64,000 nt of DNA from Turritopsis dohrnii (Eukaryota > Cnidaria > Hydrozoa > Anthoathecata > Oceaniidae): assembly GCA_027922465.2 (NCBI GenBank), contig BQMF02000220.1, positions 186,001 to 250,000 of the forward strand. The letters run 5' to 3'. The notes below the pieces were generated by a model. That model searched no databases. It was not told the origin of the DNA and worked only from the letters and a program-made list of their open reading frames with translations. The translations under genes were made by a program, and so were the position numbers. This document shows, piece after piece, positions 46,340-57,395 of the stretch. Each line of letters begins with the position of its first letter. The first letter of the stretch is position 1.

Positions 46340-46660
46340 TAAACGACTATTGGTACACTTACGTTTCCAATGAATTTTATGAATTTTTCAGGCATGGAAA
46401 TTTGGCAGAAATGAAACGTTAAACCTAGAACATAAAATAATAAAACAAGTAAAATAATAAGCGATAATTTATAATCAAGTAGTGTAATATCAATGATCAT
46501 TTTGTTATCATCTAATTTTTCCATGACTTTTCCTTTAAAACCTAGTTTTTTCCAGACATTTAAAAAAGTTCCATGACTTTCCCTGACTTTCCGTGACTTT
46601 TGCCAAAACCCCAATTTTCCCTGACTTTCTATGACTGTACGAACCCTGTACAGACTGTGA
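46340..46660. mobile_element. Possible TIR-type repeat fragment with TGACTTTCC keyword
   Basis: Upstream of the DUF4246 gene, the words CCATGACTTTTCC, CCATGACTTTCCCTGACTTTCC, CGTGACTTTTG, CCCTGACTTTCTATGACTG recur at 46522-46640, ending in ACGAACCCTG. Similar GTCAGGGAAAAGTCA-type repeats occur in other animal non-autonomous elements. The ends were not resolved. Confidence 0.45.
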
Positions 46661-47595
46661 TACCATGTCTTTTAACCAGCATTCAAATGTCAATAACGAT
46701 TCTATGTTTCCCAAAATCATATTTCCTTTTTACGTAATCACAAACTTTGCGTTTTTTTATGTGATTCAGAAAACAGTGAACCACTATTTAAAACAACGGT
46801 GTCACCACAACACGAAGTAAAACAGATCTACTAAGACGTTCAAAGATTCTAATGTCACTTTAACTGAGGATTAGTTTTTGCTACCATTGAAATAACCCAG
46901 GGCTTGATCACAATTTACTTCATTAACCCTCCCGTCCTTACTGCATCGTTACACCATAAATCTAACTTTTCTGAAATGACTCTAGGTTCCATTGTTAACG
47001 GTAACAATAACTCATTTCTCAGGAAACAGGAAATTTCCATGAATGTAAGAATAACTTATTAAAAGCCATGACTCTAACCCGTGGTCATCATTTGCCAAAC
47101 TACCCTCTGGCATTCATAGATCATAAAGATTGATATCCCTGCTGTATTCTATTGCATCTGCATATGGTGTTGTGACCTTAACAGAATATTGTTAAGACAA
47201 AAACTGTCAAAATAAAACCAACCAACGTCACATGACAAGTTGCTAATATAAAAAGTCCATTTTAATAACAACTATAAATACAAATTTTTGAATAATATAA
47301 ATGTTTTTGCATGAAAAGTAATCTCAACATGGATAGCAGCCAGGATCTAATCTAGATGGAAAGGCAGTGTCCAACAGAAGGGAAAAAAGCACATTATGAA
47401 CATCCAAAGGGGACTTTTTTTTAGAAAAAGGGCAACCTGAGCTTTACTTCGATGGGTTAAACCTGTGACCCCCTTATACATTTAAAAAAAAAACATAAAG
47501 GGCAGCATCCAATCAACAAATGCTCTTTCAGTATGGATTAGACCCTGGAAGCTCAAGACCTGCAACATTGAAGCAACTGAAACTTCAATTTGAAA
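46661..47595. other. Intergenic, nothing recognised
   Basis: About 0.9 kb between the DUF4246 upstream region and the GEMIN6 stop. No exon or repeat was supported. Confidence 0.4.
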
Positions 47596-48108
47596 TCAAT
47601 TTCCCAGATTGGGACAAGATTTCACAATTCTCATCACCCTATCAAGCACAATTGTGTTAGAACTCCTACATGATTCCACATTATAAGGTGGAACAATCAT
47701 GGCAAGTCCATTCACTACAGAAAGTACTCCATCATCGAGCAAAGTAACTGGCAAACGATTTAATTCCAGCCATTCTTTAAGTTGGTTTTGCCTTTCATCC
47801 AATTGCTCTTTACTCAAAGGCTTGTTAAACATAGTATTTCCTGAAAGAACATCTGCAAATTTTTCTTTAAAGTTCATATATTCAGAAGAAAGGTAAACTT
47901 CTGGTAAAGGCTCAGTGCAGATCTCTTCTATACCATGGTTAAGCACGATTTGTGGGAAAAACATCCCTTGTTGGTTCATAGAAAAGATAACTAAAGTCTG
48001 TGTAACAGGATCAACTGTGAAGCATTCTCCATATACAGTTTTTTTAGATTTCAGATTAAGACGTACATATTTCGTGATAAGTTCTTTTTCTTCAAAGGTA
48101 GTTGACAT
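47596..48108 (-). CDS. GEMIN6: Gemin6 (SMN complex component)
   Basis: Single-exon ORF of 170 aa, close to the 167 aa of human Gemin6. The N-terminal half has the Sm-like fold region (VYGECFTVDPVTQTLVIF, matching the family's GWVLTTDPVSANIVLV pattern) and the C-terminal half has the conserved LxxRxxxLKxWLexNxxPVT block (ERQNQLKEWLELNRLPVT) and IVPPYNVESCRSSNTIVLDR, the family's PPY..ENC.S.N.I.L.R signature. In animals it heterodimerises with Gemin7 inside the SMN complex, which assembles Sm rings on spliceosomal snRNAs in the cytoplasm and Cajal bodies. Start: first ATG, with no in-frame extension upstream. Confidence 0.92.
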   Translation of the reverse strand: MSTTFEEKELITKYVRLNLKSKKTVYGECFTVDPVTQTLVIFSMNQQGMFFPQIVLNHGIEEICTEPLPEVYLSSEYMNFKEKFADVLSGNTMFNKPLSKEQLDERQNQLKEWLELNRLPVTLLDDGVLSVVNGLAMIVPPYNVESCRSSNTIVLDRVMRIVKSCPNLGN

Positions 48109-50560
48109 CTATACAAAAACATATTGCATATAGCAGGTTGTCAGTTTTGTATGAATTTAGAAGAACATCTAACACTAGTGAAAAAATACACTGTCATGAA
48201 AATGCCAGTAAAGCAGATGTACATGTTTTCTTTGGCAACAACAACTTAATCAAGGTATCATATCAAAGAAACTTGAAGGAAGAATACCATACAAGAATTA
48301 CTATTTTAATATTGGTGAGTTTGGGTAAATTCTGACAAATTAAATTCCTGCGTCAATTTACTTTAAAAAGTTGCCAATCAAAAAAATAAAAGTTTTTCAA
48401 AATGTAATTCCCATATACAGTAATTACACCAACGTTTCAAGTCTTTATCATCTAACTAAAGAACAGTTTCATTAATCTCACAACAATTTTTGAAAGATAT
48501 TGTTAAAGTCAACAACTGTTACAAATTTAAAATGATGTTATTAATAATCTTCAAAGGGATCTTAATCTTGATGTCCCCTTCTAAATGTTGGAAATCACCG
48601 GCAAACGTTTGAAATAGATACATTCAATCCTTAATTCACGAAAACAGAAGGTAAATTTGAATGAAACACATTCTAATCCAATTATTATTGTATTGCCAAT
48701 CAGAAACTTCTTACTTTATTGTGCACTATTTTAGCATTTTTAGCTCGGTATCCAAGGTTTACTTACGTTTTACGGACTTCAACAAATTGCACATATCTGA
48801 CAGATAATTTATCATGTTACTATATGGTTCTTTTGGTACCCGAATTTTCAGAAATGCTGAATGAAATTTTAAGTATTTTCTTTGTCAAAGTATATACTAT
48901 CCCATACTGATGTATGCCAATGAGTTGCAAATAGGTCCATGAATCCAATTATTATTTTTAAAGTTGATCAAAGTGTTTTCTTAAGAGACATTTTAATCAG
49001 AAATTTTTGTGATGAATGTGATGGACCAGGGATTTTTCCTAGCACTTTCTTGAATTGAGTTTAGAAACTCAATCATTAATTGTCAATTAAACATTTTTTA
49101 ACTCATCAATGCGTAGTATTTAAAAACATGTTTTTAAGAGAATAAACAACAAGGAAAGACATGTTGCAATCTTCTGCAGGTCATGCTATCGCTCCCAAGG
49201 AGCACAAAGGATCAATTTAATTATAATACAATATTATTTTTGCTGCTAAGGGGGATAATAATGAAATAAAACACGCTCAACTTAGATTATTCAATGGACA
49301 ATAACACTTTAGGCATATTAGGCCATTATTCTCCAATATTCTGTTACTAGGGGGAACAACCACTGTTGGAAGGTAATTTTGAAATTTCCTTTGTTATACG
49401 AATTTGTTTCTTCACCTAACGAAAGAATATGAAAACATAAGTGGTACCAGCAGGACTCGTGTTATGCAATGAAATTAAAAAACATTTTAGTTTCCAACTC
49501 CCTTCAAAATAATACAGGATTAAACAAACTTTTCACAAAGAGAAACTTGTTAAAATAACTCTGAACAGCTTATATTCAATTTTGAACGAAACAACCATCT
49601 TAGTATAGTAGCACGAGGAACACTCATATGAATCCACACATGCCATTGATCACATGCCTAAGACGTCTTGCATGTGTGGCAAGGCCTGTTTTTGGCATCA
49701 AAATCCCTAAAATTATGGAGCTTCTAGGGGCTCTGCCCACCTATAGGACCCCAAGCTCTGCTTTGGACTTTCCAATTCAAATTTCCTTAGCAAAAACGGT
49801 ACTAACCAAAAGTGCTTGGAAAAATCCCTGTGGACACATGAACAAAGTCCATAATAGCATTATCCCTGCAAGAGAAATTGGAGAAACAAAATGTTGGTGG
49901 ATATTGGGTACTGATACAATGCTTATTTTAGAATCCAAAGTAAAACTCAAAATGTCCTACTGCATGGAGGGTTACAGCAACATTTTTGTGATGAACGTAC
50001 AATCAGATAAATCCCTGGATTCGCATTAAAATGAACAAGACAAAAGAACTTTTGATTGATTTTAGGAATTAATATAAAACACTAGTTTAATATTAACCAA
50101 TTAGCTATCACTAATAATTAAATACTAATATTATAAATAATTAAATCATCTACGTGTTGACTGAAAATTTATTTTTGTGAATTTTATTAAAATCCAAATT
50201 TTCATGATAATTTAATTTCGTGAATGGCTTACAACAATCAACTTTTTTATGGGAATTTATTTTCGCGACTCGAATAGGCAGAGGGTAATACAGGATTTGA
50301 ATTTGGGCAGTGCACATGTGAGTGAATGTGAGTGAATTTCATTTTCTTTAGAATCAATATAAGTTAAATATCTGCAAATACATTTTTATCAAAATCAAAA
50401 TCCTCTCCCTGATCTGAGTCTCTGATTCCACTCTGTCGTTAGTAAATGATTATTAATATTCCTCCCTGCAAAGATTGATCTGCTAACTCATCGCCACTTA
50501 CAAGAGCAAATAAGGGTTAGAGAAACATAAAAAATAAAAAGTATACTGACTAGGCAGTTA
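48109..50560. other. Intergenic; one dispersed repeat
   Basis: No supported genes; the 133-codon frame at 49628-50029 has no family resemblance. Positions 49371-49505 are a dispersed repeat whose second copy is at 56832-56940, continued at 57368-57395. Confidence 0.45.
49371..49505 (+). repeat. Dispersed repeat, copy A (no insertion)
   Basis: Matches 56832-56940 closely over AGGTAATTTTGAAATTTCCT, CGAATTTGTTTCTTCACCTA and AGAATATGAAAACAT, then continues TTTTAGTTTCCAACT-CCCTT, which in copy B lies on the far side of a TIR element. Confidence 0.8.
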
Positions 50561-50619
50561 GTTTAGTTTAGGGATTCCCCATTATAATGAATTGGGTATG
50601 ATAAAAACAATTGTGATGG

Positions 50620-50805
50620 TTTAAAGGAAAAGGATAACAAACGTTTAAGCGATTCTCCTAAAATCGGGAATTCCAATCGAATGTTTAAGATTTCAAAGAA
50701 TCTTAAAATCGATTCTTGAATCTCAAAATCGATTCTTGTGAATCTCAAAATCAATTTTCTTGAATCTCAAAATCGATTTTCTTGAATCTCAAAATTGATT
50801 TGTGA
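50620..50805. repeat. AAAATCGATT keyword cluster
   Basis: Four near-identical tandem words of the form GAATCTCAAAATCGATT(C/T)T plus inverted GATTCTCCTAAAATCG and CCAATCGAATG nearby. It abuts the GTGACGTTCC terminus at 50811 and probably marks the subterminal part of another TIR element whose ends were not resolved. Confidence 0.6.
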
Positions 50806-50810
50806 CGTTC

Positions 50811-51870
50811 CAGGGAATTTTTATACAGAAACGGTATTAACTTATAATTGACCTGAAAACATAGTTAAATAATACAGAAAAGACAATTGATCATTTGTGA
50901 CAAGGAAACCATTTCGCGTAATATTATTTTTCTTAAGTTTGATTACGGCGTAAGAAATTCTAATATTTTAGGCTATATTCACACGTAGACACTTTTTTGC
51001 GTAACGACTTATGTAAAATTTTAAATTAATCCTTGCACAGTCTTTCTTACTAGCAAAACATTTGCTTGTAAAACATTTTGCTTGTAAGAAAACCTGATGT
51101 AAGAGCATGAGTTACACATAAGATGTTACGTAAGTACTGAGATCAACAGTATCCTGCATACAAGGATCAAGAGGTTGAGCACCGCTCTCTCAAGACGAAT
51201 ATCTAGTTTTTAATTTCTAGTTTTCCTGATTAGCGTGGCGGGTATGCCTCCAGAATTACTTAATTGTACTTAAATGTATAAAATATATGTTAAATAAAAA
51301 AATAAATACAAAGTAAAGGTGATAAAAAATATCACAACGTTACCAGCAGAGCTTCAAGTCCTTCTACGATTTGCGGTACCAAATGTCCTTCTCATTTCGA
51401 AGATAAGCTACATTCTTTGAAAGCGAAGATGATAAAGTCGATCCCACCCGTGAAACATTTGGTTTGAAATCAACAAACACGCCAAAACAAGTCCCTGAAC
51501 TCATAGATTTCGAAAAAGAACTTATCGCTAGTGCCGACAAATCATTTCGAAGATATAAAGAGTAAAGTTACAGCAAGAAGCCCTACCCAACGAAGCCTTA
51601 TAAGAAACATCATCAAGTTGATGAAGCTAGTCCTTGTTGGAGGTGCTACAAGTGCTACTACTGAAAGGTCTTTTTCGATGGCCTGCAGATTAAAAACGTG
51701 GTTACAATCTACCATGACACAAAAGCGTTTCAACTCATTATCAATTCTCTTATTTCATAAAGAACTCACAGACAAACTTTCTATGGTGGATATCGTTAAT
51801 GAGTTTGTTGATTTAAAGCCTTCAAGAAAAAACATATTTGGCAAATTTGTACATATCTTTAAAAAGTGAC
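50811..51870 (+). pseudogene. hAT transposase C-terminal dimerisation region in a GTGACGTTCC-ended remnant
   Basis: 50811 starts TGTGACGTTCCAGGGAATTT, the same terminus as 52558, and 50870-50960 is homologous to 52840-52915. Plus-strand 51531-51869 encodes a clear hAT C-terminal dimerisation domain (GGATSATTERSFSMACRLKT, STMTQKRFNSLSIL, HKEL). Upstream sequence to about 51360 shows only decayed coding. The N-terminal BED and DDE parts are absent. Confidence 0.75.
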
Positions 51871-52557
51871 CTTGAACATTTGAAGGACTTTTTTCCTATG
51901 TTTATTCGTTTTTATGTTACATTACCAACAAGAAAAAAAAAACCCCGAAATTGAAAAAAACAACAGTTTTTAGCAACTTTAGACACCCAAACATTTTCTT
52001 AACCGTCGGCCCCAACCATGATGGGGCCTCCTTAGATACTAATTTATGGGTTTTGTCAAGTGAGCCTCTGTTAAGTAGCCTCCCTTAAACCTCCACTTAG
52101 CCTCCATTAATATTAATATTAATTAATATTAATATTAAATTATATGGAGTGGCTAATTACGGTGATGATTAGAAATTCCAACAAAGAACTTTAAGTCCAA
52201 TATTATTTCAAACTGCTAATTTTCAAAAGCAGGACAAACTTCAAAACTTTAAAATAGAAAGAAAATTTAACAAATGCTGAAGCCTCTGTTATGGGAGATA
52301 AGACACTTGGAACGCAGGCCCTGTCAAAACAGGCGCGTGATTGCTCGCATGCACGCAAACACACGTCCAAGTTTCATTCAGTGATGCGACATATTTCAGG
52401 TGAAGGACATAGCCTTGCTTTGGCTTGTGAGAAAGGAAGACCCAAAGAAGATCGTATGCTGTCTATTTCTGCAGTAAACACAAACACGACTGGAAAGGTT
52501 CATTTTTTTTCAATATGTCTTAATAAGTTTAGTGTGGAAATTAAGTAACATATAATA

Positions 52558-53964
52558 TGTGACGTTCCAGGGGAATTTGATAACAAACGATATTAGCGAT
52601 AATTATTAACAATAATATCGTTAATAAAACAATAGAATTAGCGATATTATCGCTAATAATTATCGTTGCGTTATTATAGTTAATAGCGCTATTATCGTTA
52701 ATATCGTTATTATCGTTAATATCGTTATTATCGCTATTATCGTTATATATATTATATATACTATAATTACGAAATTATAGTAAAAAAAAACTATATTTTT
52801 GATATTAACGATAATAACATTAATATTAAGCATGTGATCATTTTATTTGTGACAAGAAAACCATTTCGTGTATATTAATCTTTCTTTCGCTTGATTACGG
52901 CGTAAGAAATTCAATTTTAGAATTACCCTCAAGTAAAGTTTTAGAGCCCTGTGTAAACACAACTTTCAGACAACCTTTCACATAAACTTCATAACAAACT
53001 GAAGGAAAAGGTAATGTTATTTTTAAACGAAGGTGAGTATTTCAAAAGAGAACTTTTGCAACTCGTCAAGCCGACGTTAAAATGTTTTCATTCGTCCCTT
53101 CCTACATTCGTCCTTCATCCCAATGTTGAACCTGAAAACATTATCGACGAAATGACAAAAATCAATAATGATCACTGAAAACGTTGCGATCAATTTAATT
53201 AAGGGTACATCTTCACCCAGTGCAAGTGAAATGTCTTTCGAAAGAATAATAATAAAAGTTTTACTATCGAAAAAAACTTTAATGTAACGTGTCTTTAATA
53301 ATGTAAAGTTTTTTTTCCCAAGAGCTTATAGAATGGCAACCCGTCGAACAATTCAGAAAAAAGAATTATAGCAGACGGTTTCTACTCGTGCCTGCTTTCG
53401 AACTTACTTCTGTATCTTTAATCTCCAAATGAATATAAGAACCAGCTAATTAAGTTCAATTTAATACACAAACGCGTGCTACCTGCAAATGTACATTTCA
53501 AAATAATACATTACCAAATCAAATGACACGGTAATTTAAAGTGGCTTTTAAAATTTGTGCTGAAGGTACAGGAATAACAAATAAAAAAAAGTGCTTTGTT
53601 ATTTCTAGAAAAATATATGTCCACGTGTCATAATTGAATGAATCAGAGTTTATCATGTCATGAACAAGCGAGTTTGTTTTGAATTGATTGCTATTTGGCG
53701 AAATAATAATTAAATCACGGTTATTTTAGAACTTCATAAAACGACACACGTATGTGAAATGTATAAACAAATGTCTTGAACAAAACTTTTTGACGATAGT
53801 AACGGTAATCTGTGCTCTTACCATATTAACGATATTAACGATATTAGCGATATTAACGATAATAACGTTACTCTGTAGTTCCATTAACGATATTAACGAT
53901 AATAACGATATTAACGATATTAACGTTAATATCGTTTGTTATCAAAATCCCCTGGAACGTCACA
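52558..53964. mobile_element. 1.4-kb TIR element, TGTGACGTTCC termini, TTAACGATATTA keyword
   Basis: Inverted ends TGTGACGTTCCAGGGGAWTT followed by TGATAACAAACGATATTA, flanked by TA (52556-52557, 53965-53966). The first 300 and last 150 bases are arrays of short palindromic words (TTAACGATATTA, GCGATAATTATC, TTATCGTTAATA). The interior at 53000-53280 keeps traces of a hAT-like C-terminus (SPSASEMSFE). The outermost sequence after the first bases is shared with the element at 21233-25973. Confidence 0.85.
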
Positions 53965-55657
53965 TATGCTTATCTCTCCGTTAAAAATCATAAAAGGGTT
54001 TTACTTTTATCAAACTAGATTCAATCTACCATTACGTCAGCAAACGCTAAATCCATAAAAGATGCTTACACAAAACTTTTAAACTGTGCATATCCAATGG
54101 CATTGGAACCTAGCATGCCACACAAACATTTTAGTGTATATACTTGCAAATCCTATTATCGGTTTTATGTTTTAAAAGTCAACTATGATACATCGATAGT
54201 TTAGAGCTTGAAATTTTTACGTTTTCTCAGGTAAAATGCTGTAAAGAAAATGGTGTGAAGCTAGTTGAGAGGAATGAAAATGAAGCTGTGAAAGAAAAAT
54301 GTGCTGTAGTTTTAGCTGGCTGGCACTTTATGTTGACACTGTCGGACGGTTACCGTGCAAGAAAAACTGGAAAAGAAAAAGAAATTGTTCTTGTACGCAA
54401 TGAGAGAAATGGTATTCCAGTGTATTTAGTAGCCAGTTTACTGGAAGTAGCTAGGTTTGGAGGTGGTGATTCTGACTCGATAGTGGCTGGAATCAACAGC
54501 ATTTTTCGTGGAAAGCAATTTGCATTTTTCATGGACGAAGAGACGTACAAGAATAAAGTCATCTGTTGTACAGCGGATAGGGCGAGTGTAAATTTTGGGA
54601 AATACTAAGGAGTGCTGACACAGTTAAAAGAAGATGGTAGACCATGGCTTCTTCAAATCCATTGTGCTAAACACAGGATAGAGTTAGCCGTGAAAGATGC
54701 ACGAGTTGATGAGTTTTATAAGACCAATTTTTATATGTTACAGAACGGTGGTAAGCTTAAGTCTGAAGTTGCTGAATGTGCTAAGGTTCTTGGCATAACA
54801 TATTACAATCTTTGTAAAATTCACGGTAGAGTTGTTGAACATCGCCAGAGAGGTTTAAAAGGACTACTTGAATCATGGCCTGCCTATATAATTGGGTATG
54901 AAAATTTTGTTGCAAATGATAAAGGAAACACAAACACAAAAGCGAAAGTGTCTGGCTTGCTTAAGAAATTCAAATCCTACCACTTCTTGGTAACAGTTGC
55001 TACTTACCTAGATCTGTTAGAGTTAATTGTACCAGCTTCCAAGGTATTTGAATCAAAAGAGCTTTTGCTTTATGAGGTCAGATCTACCATTGCCTAAACA
55101 ACTTTGGAATTGGAGCAAAAAGTCAAGGAGATTGGTGACGAGTTGGAGTTTGTAGACAGTTTTGTTGGTCGATACAAAATTTGTGATCAGGAAAGGGCCC
55201 AAAATTGGCTGAGTGGTATGCTTGAACAGGTCGTTAGCTAAAAATTCTCAATTGAGGCTGTTAAGACTATAACTACGATGAACATTTTTATAACGAAGTG
55301 GAAACACATGTTAGTGATGAGTTCAAGCCGATGTTTCAAACAGAATCAAATCATTCATTTTAACAGCAAGCTTATAACTTTTCATAAATTTATTGCTAGA
55401 CTCAATTGGGAAACTTATTAGTTTTTTGCATTGGGAAAGAGCCGTCTAATGGCGTCTGTAGGACCCTAGCTTACACCCTGTTGAAGGAAGTTTTGTTAGG
55501 GCTGGTGAGAAACATTAGAACGTGGAAAATCGAGCTTATGTCACTGAAATTTCAAATGAATACTATCAATCAAGACCGTGCATTGGGGAAAGTCCAGCAC
55601 TTAAAATAACGGGCGATCACCGATTGGCTAGATTCGAAAGACGATCATCTGGAATGT

Positions 55658-56482
55658 CAGGCCTGGTCGTAAGAGGCGTGCGATCGCACGCGCACGTCTC
55701 CACACACGCCCAGACATATTTAGGCGTGTGCCAATCGCACGCCTAACTTGTAATCACGAGTGCAATAATAAATAAACTTTTACTTAAAACTCAACAAAAA
55801 ATCATTCCCAATAATATGTTGGAAGTAAAAAGAAATGGTTCTTCGATAAAATCTTATAATAAACTGTAATAAACAGAAACCTCTTTACTTTAATTCAAAC
55901 ATGTTTTGAAGTAACAAAACAAAAGGATGCAAAGTTTGATCTTTCTAGTTAATATGTTACCTGTTACAAAATAAGTAAATGATAAAAACAAATTAATAAT
56001 TAATGAGGTTTATATCCCGCACCTTACGATATAATTCTGCATACTTTTAATTCGGAGAATTTTATTGCGAAATAGAGTCAAACACGGCTGGTAGAATCAG
56101 TCATAGATCAAGGCGGTAAACTGATACGGGACATAATGTTCGACAGTACAATATCTTACATCAGACATAGTGCAATTCTTGTCGGAAAATATCCAATGTC
56201 TGGCGCTTATTTGCAGCCTTACATCGTTTTTTTTTATTTCTTGTAAAATCGATTTGTTTTGTCTCTTGTTAAACTTATTCTCCGTGAAGATCTCAATTTC
56301 ATACATAATGCATTTCAAAATCACAAAAATATATAGCATTGCTATTGAAATTTACTTGAAAATGATACAGTATAAAGACTATCTTAAGGCAACGGATGAA
56401 AAACTCGATCACACGCCATAACTGATATCATCAATTAAGGCGTGCGATGACCACACTGCCAATTTTCTTACGACCAGGCCTG
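55658..56482. mobile_element. 825-bp TIR element, CAGGCCTGGTCGTAAGA termini, GCGTGCGATC keyword
   Basis: Perfect 17-bp inverted ends CAGGCCTGGTCGTAAGA, with AATGT on both outer sides (55653-55657 and 56483-56487). GGCGTGCGATC and its variants occur just inside both ends (55676, 55705, 55722; 56420, 56440). No coding capacity. The AATGT duplication and lack of TA separate it from the other keyword elements. Confidence 0.85.
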
Positions 56483-56831
56483 AATGTAATTGGGACTATC
56501 TATGTGATCGCTGAGCATTTACTTATTTTATTTCTTTTCATTTTCTTACTTCTATTAAGACTTGAAGAAATCAACTAAGTAAAATTATATCATAAATGCA
56601 GTTATATTATAGTAGTATTAAATGAATACGTTCTGCTTGTGTAATGATATAACATGAAGATCATTTACAATTTCTCTTCGGTATTTTTTCTCCTTCCTTT
56701 GAATTTCTAGGATAAATTTAAATAATGCAACAAAAAATCAAAGTTATGACCACAGCTTATGTTCGCAAAAAACATGATCTCAATTTTTTTTAGGTATAAT
56801 ATTCAAACAGGGAAACGAAAAATTATTTGGT

Positions 56832-57395
56832 AAGGTAATTTTGAAATTTCCTTTGTTATACGAATTTGTTTCTTCACCTAATGAAAGAATATGAAAACAT
56901 GTGTTGTACCAGTAGGCCTCTTTTTCATGTTATTCAATTACACGTTTTTTTTTTTATAAGAAACTAAGCTTTTGGGTCTCTAGCCAGTTTCTTACAGATT
57001 TACCCTAAATTTACTAGAAAAGTTTCTTAAGGGTTTCTTATCATACACTAATAATTTTTGCCTTATTGAGAGGAATGTCACAGAGAACAAACTTTTATGC
57101 CTATCTTTTTTATTGCAGTGCTTGCACAAAAACTGAAGAGTGTTTATGTCTTTACAAAAGAATCATTTCAATGCCATCGAAATCGTCTAACTTGACATAA
57201 TCGTCTGTTCCATCAGGAAACAAGATTCGGTATTCGGAAAAAATTTACCTCTCAAAATTTCTCAGTTTCTTAGAATAGAGTGAGCTTACTACATAGTTTC
57301 TTAGGTTTCCGAGCTCGAGCGACTAGAGTTTCTTATAAACTGGTTTCTTATAAAAAAAAAATACGTGTAACACATCTTAGTTTCCAACTTCCCTT
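56832..57395 (+). repeat. Dispersed repeat, copy B (with TIR insertion)
   Basis: 56832-56940 matches copy A (49371-49505); the match resumes after the element at about 57372 (TCTTAGTTTCCAACTTCCCT). Confidence 0.75.
56941..57367. mobile_element. 427-bp TIR element, CACG termini, ATAAGAAAC keyword
   Basis: Inverted ends CACGTTTTTTTTTTTATAAG and mirror, flanked by TA (56939-56940, 57368-57369). GTTTCTTA / TAAGAAAC recurs about ten times in both orientations. Same terminus class as 37807-38270 but a different internal word. Confidence 0.9.

Noticed and set aside
49628..50029. 133-codon plus-strand open frame
   Set aside because: No recognisable domain, no splice signals; lies in repeat-rich intergenic DNA.
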